A stretch of DNA of 64,000 nucleotides from Bisbaumannia salifodinae (GTDB lineage: Bacteria; Pseudomonadota; Gammaproteobacteria; Pseudomonadales; Halomonadaceae): assembly GCF_039522585.1 (NCBI RefSeq), contig NZ_BAAADR010000047.1. One strand, given 5' to 3'. The translations under genes and the position numbers were made by a program. Below, in pieces: positions 61,904-64,000 of this stretch. The notes beneath the pieces are model-generated. The model searched no databases, was not told the origin of the DNA, and worked only from the letters and a program-made list of their open reading frames with translations. The stretch's first letter is position 1. Every line of letters starts with the position of its first letter.

Positions 61904-61978
61904 TTCCCTGATGATCACCAATGGGGATACCGCTACGCAGAGCGCCTGTCTGTGAAGTGAATGCTGAAAGGAGTGCCC

Positions 61979-62575
61979 ATGAGAGTCTACGGGGATATAC
62001 GGTCAGGGAATTGTTACAAGATTAAGCTCCTGTGCTCACTGCTGGATATCGAGCATGAATGGATTCATGTTGATATCTTGGCGGGTGATACATCGAAGAC
62101 AGGATTCTTGCAGAAGAACCCTAACGGGAAAGTTCCTCTCCTGGAGCTCGATGACGGGAGGTGCCTGTCAGAATCCAACGCCATTCTCAATTTTCTGGCG
62201 GCAGGGAGTGAGCTACTTCCCTCAGATGGATTCAGGCTTGCCAAGGTGCAGCAGTGGCAGTTCTTCGAGCAGTATAGCCATGAGCCTTATATTGCGGTGG
62301 CACGATTTATCGCCAAGTACCTGGGTTTTCCTGAAGAGCGTAAGGTGGAGTATGAGGCCAAGCAGCCTGGGGGACACAGGGCACTGGCGGTCATGGAGAA
62401 GCAGCTTTCAACGTCTCCCTACCTGGCCGGCGACTCGCTGTCGACAGCAGATATCAGCCTGTATGGGTACACACATGTTGCCCATGAGGGGGGCTTCGAG
62501 CTTGATGAGTATCCGTCTATCCTGGGGTGGATCAACAGGATACAGAAAACCCCAAACTACGTCGGGATGTCCTAG
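61979..62575 (+). CDS. Glutathione S-transferase family protein
   Basis: A 198-residue GST. The thioredoxin-fold N-terminus has MRVYGDIRSGNCYKIKLL, with a Ser9 or Cys12 for the glutathione thiol, cis-Pro in NPNGKVPLLEL, and SESNAILNFLA. The helical C-terminal half follows (about 85-198), including PYLAGDSLSTADISLYGYTHVA. The start has AAAGGAGTGCCC. Compared with the sox region the codon use is less biased, in line with an accessory origin. The substrate is not predictable. Confidence 0.9.
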   Translation: MRVYGDIRSGNCYKIKLLCSLLDIEHEWIHVDILAGDTSKTGFLQKNPNGKVPLLELDDGRCLSESNAILNFLAAGSELLPSDGFRLAKVQQWQFFEQYSHEPYIAVARFIAKYLGFPEERKVEYEAKQPGGHRALAVMEKQLSTSPYLAGDSLSTADISLYGYTHVAHEGGFELDEYPSILGWINRIQKTPNYVGMS

Positions 62576-62768
62576 GCGTTGGCGCCTGAATAGATCAGCT
62601 GTCGATAGCGATATCGGATGAGTGCATGGCATGTTGCATACCAGGCGTTGGCCAGGCATCTGGGAGGCTGGATGAGCGTCAGAAAATATCTTATGACTAG
62701 CCCGCATGAAAGCCTGATCATCCGCTATTCTTAAGCCAATGGATTAAGTCAAACGAGGGCGGTGGGTA

Positions 62769-63179
62769 ATGAAGGTAGTGGTCCAGGAAGAAATCTCGGG
62801 ATGTGGCATCGCCTCGGTTGCCAATATTCTGGGGAAGTCCTATTCGGAAATGAAGGCCGTGGCAAACGCCATGGGCATCCATGCCGAGGATAAATCGCTG
62901 TGGTCAGACACCCGGTATGTAAGAAAGCTGCTGGCCAGCGCCGGGGTCGAGACCTCTGCCGGTGAGACTCCCTTCGAGTCGTGGAGCAAGCTGCCCGACC
63001 TGGCGTTGCTGTCTATCAAGCACCATCAGGAGGAGGGGAGAAACTTCTGGCACTGGGTGGTGTTCAAGCGCCTGGAGGGACGGGCCATGGTGCTGGATTC
63101 GGCCAGCTACCTTCCATCGAATATCCGCACGGACTTCGATGAGATGCAGCCAAAATGGTTTATCGAAGTGAAAAAATGA
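62769..63179 (+). CDS. C39-like papain-fold cysteine peptidase homologue
   Basis: A 136-residue protein with the layout of C39-type peptidase domains. The nucleophile is Cys12 (QEEISGCGIASVANILG), His95 is in FWHWVVFKRL and Asp110 in MVLDSASY, so all three triad positions are plausibly filled. There is no ABC transporter fused to it and no signal peptide. It could be a bacteriocin-type leader peptidase, a toxin-maturation protease, or an anti-phage or effector protease in this island. The ATG at 62769 has GGTGGGTA before it. Codon use is mixed. Confidence 0.75.
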   Translation: MKVVVQEEISGCGIASVANILGKSYSEMKAVANAMGIHAEDKSLWSDTRYVRKLLASAGVETSAGETPFESWSKLPDLALLSIKHHQEEGRNFWHWVVFKRLEGRAMVLDSASYLPSNIRTDFDEMQPKWFIEVKK

Positions 63180-63230
63180 GGTCCTTCGCACCTCGGCGTA
63201 AATACCACACTGGGAGCATGGCTGTGAGGC

Positions 63231-63290
63231 GCGATTCCCCAGGGCGCCTGGCGGCGCCCAATCGCGAGGGGAAACCCCCGCTCCCACCAC
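63231..63290 (-). repeat. REP-like element, inverted
   Basis: Read on the - strand it starts GTGGTGGGAGCGGGGGTTTC and continues CGATTGGGCGCCGCCAGGCGCC. The latter part is nearly the same as the element at 56378-56402. It lies directly downstream of the C39-like gene. Confidence 0.65.
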
Positions 63291-63353
63291 ACCAGTTACC
63301 ACCCATGGGTAATCGGGGAGCTTGGTTTCGGCGCTGAACGATCCACCCCGAAC

Positions 63354-63485
63354 CTACTGGGCCGGGTAGCGGGTCGCCTGGAGGGAGTCCTTGATCTTCT
63401 TCAGGTGACCCAAGAAGTCTTCGCCGCGGCGTGGTGTCATTACGCCGGTGGCCAGCACATCATCGGCGCCAGGTGGATCATCGGC
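63354..63485 (-). pseudogene. C-terminal remnant of an unidentified gene
   Basis: The - strand frame reads 43 codons with coding-like GC-rich third bases and ends DFLGHLKKIKDSLQATRY then a stop. Just upstream in another frame another coding-like stretch (GYVAVSPTSEDTDVYRPMIH) can be read, which suggests a frameshift near 63485. The family is not recognised. The upstream end is cut off at the purU remnant. Confidence 0.5.
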
Positions 63486-63545
63486 CTATAGACGTCGGTA
63501 TCCTCCGAGGTGGGGGATACGGCGACGTATCCCGATATTTGCCGT

Positions 63546-63745
63546 CCCGCGCCTTGAGCTACCACGTCCAGCGACGTGCCTTCCTCCACCCCGCCACCCC
63601 GACAAGTGGTCTCCTTCAAAAGTACAAGCGCGGCTCCGCCGCACGATATCGCCCGAAGGGCGATCCTGACTGCCACCAAGCCACCCTCTCATCGCGCCTT
63701 GTCGCTATCCCTGAGGCATCGGCAGCGGGAGGGTGGTTTTTTGCC
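63546..63745 (+). pseudogene. Remnant of purU 3' end with its downstream sequence
   Basis: Bases 63546-63595 correspond to purU bases from about 56162 to 56210, with four mismatches and one missing base; encoded residues YHVQRRAFLH are identical to PurU. Beyond it follow AGGGCGATCCTGAC-type and GGGAGGGTGG-T-run sequences that also follow the real purU (near 56414-56515). A copy of the purU end and its trailer is therefore present 7.4 kb downstream, and the first part of the gene is missing. Confidence 0.75.
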
Positions 63746-63767
63746 TAGGCTGGAATAAACCCGGTGG

Positions 63768-63788
63768 GAGCGCGGGCTCCCCGCTAGG
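63768..63788 (+). repeat. REP-like head
   Basis: GGTGGGAGCGCGGGCTCCCC, a short palindrome with the same GTGGGAGCGCGG head as the elements near 55245 and 56360. It lies just before the region leading to the terminal transposase. Confidence 0.55.
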
Positions 63789-63942
63789 CTGACCGGTGAC
63801 TGACCAAGCTCCCGTCATGCTCCGGTGCTTGATGTCGCTGCTTCGTTATTCTCGATTCCCTCGTGCTGGCAGGCGTTGAGGCTGTAGCAAAACCCTGTCC
63901 ACGCCCGGTAGGATGAGGAAAAGGCCACGGAGAGCCGCCGGT

Positions 63943-64000
63943 ATGCCCAGGTTCAAGCCCTATAACTACGATCAGCACGCCCTGGTCGCCATCAACTACC
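63943..64000 (+). CDS. IS1182-like transposase, start only (partial)
   Basis: Only the first 19 codons are inside the window: MPRFKPYNYDQHALVAINY, with GGAGAGCCGCC before the ATG. The MPRFKPYxYxQ beginning is typical of IS1182-family transposases. The preceding sequence TGTAGCAAAACCCTGTCC near 63881 could be the left end of the element. The rest lies beyond the window. Confidence 0.65.
   Translation, partial: MPRFKPYNYDQHALVAINY

Larger units (their letters stand above)
63180..63942. other. Region of repeats and gene remnants
   Basis: Between the C39-like gene and the start of the last transposase there is no intact gene. It holds an inverted REP-like element (63231-63290), a broken - strand gene end (63354-63560), a purU 3' remnant (63546-63595), a GGGAGGGTGG-TTTTTT hairpin (about 63665-63745) and another REP head (63768-63788). 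Confidence 0.6.

Noticed and set aside
1..64000. CRISPR array
   Set aside because: No regularly spaced direct repeats were seen; the short repeats present are REP-like palindromes.

Overview
The window looks like a chromosomal segment of a GC-rich gammaproteobacterium, most likely a halophilic member of the Halomonadaceae (Halomonas or a relative). The taxonomic call is inference. It rests on strong G/C third-position bias, many acidic residues in the periplasmic solute-binding proteins, a BCCT-type compatible-solute carrier, a complete soxBDAG-purU block, and GTGGGAGCGCGG-type REP palindromes resembling those of pseudomonads and halomonads. No rRNA or tRNA gene and no CRISPR array was seen.

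Layout. (1) 1-8.7 kb holds a tricarboxylate module: the end of one tctA-tctB transporter, an FCD-type GntR regulator, tcuAB (tricarballylate oxidation), a second tripartite tricarboxylate transporter whose TctA and TctB are fused in one polypeptide, its TctC binding protein, and a PrpF/GalD-like isomerase. (2) 8.8-12.2 kb holds two LysR regulators and one GlxA/AraC regulator. (3) 12.4-21.6 kb runs on the + strand: DapA-family lyase, FAD amine/imino-acid oxidase, aldehyde dehydrogenase, TRAP transporter dctPQM, a proline-racemase-family enzyme with a Ser/Cys catalytic pair, and a DpkA-like imine reductase. (4) 21.7-25.2 kb holds a cupin gene broken by an amber codon, a DgcA/StcD-like N-demethylase and a proC-like reductase preceded by a partial copy of its own 5' end. 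(5) 25.3-29.8 kb is AT-richer: a second TRAP system related to the first, plus a GlpD-like dehydrogenase. (6) 30.6-42.6 kb runs on the - strand: TetR, BCCT carrier, UspA, a YdiJ-type FAD/FeS dehydrogenase, a second FAD oxidase (paralogue of the one in part 3), a cupin, an alpha-ketoglutarate-semialdehyde-type dehydrogenase, a D-2-hydroxyacid dehydrogenase and a third FAD oxidase. (7) 43.7-48.4 kb holds assorted genes: isochorismatase-like hydrolase, MBL hydrolase, FtrA-like regulator, PQQ-type sugar dehydrogenase, AEC carrier. (8) 48.6-56.2 kb is glyA-soxBDAG-purU, a sarcosine to glycine/one-carbon module. (9) 56.2-64 kb is an accessory island of REP elements, a deleted IS1380-like element, a PAAR protein with a toxin-44 effector and candidate immunity gene, an IS5 insertion, several small genes, a remnant of purU and the start of an IS1182-like transposase.

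How the genes may work together. Parts 3 to 6 and 8 together contain most of what is needed to import and degrade N-methylated or hydroxylated proline derivatives. These are betaine and TRAP uptake, an N-demethylase, an epimerase/racemase, FAD oxidases, a DapA-type deaminase/lyase candidate, semialdehyde dehydrogenases yielding 2-oxoglutarate, and sarcosine/formaldehyde handling. This is an inference from family membership and synteny. No substrate is proven by the sequence. The island of part 9 is bracketed by purU 3' sequence on both sides, which suggests it arose by insertion or duplication at that site.
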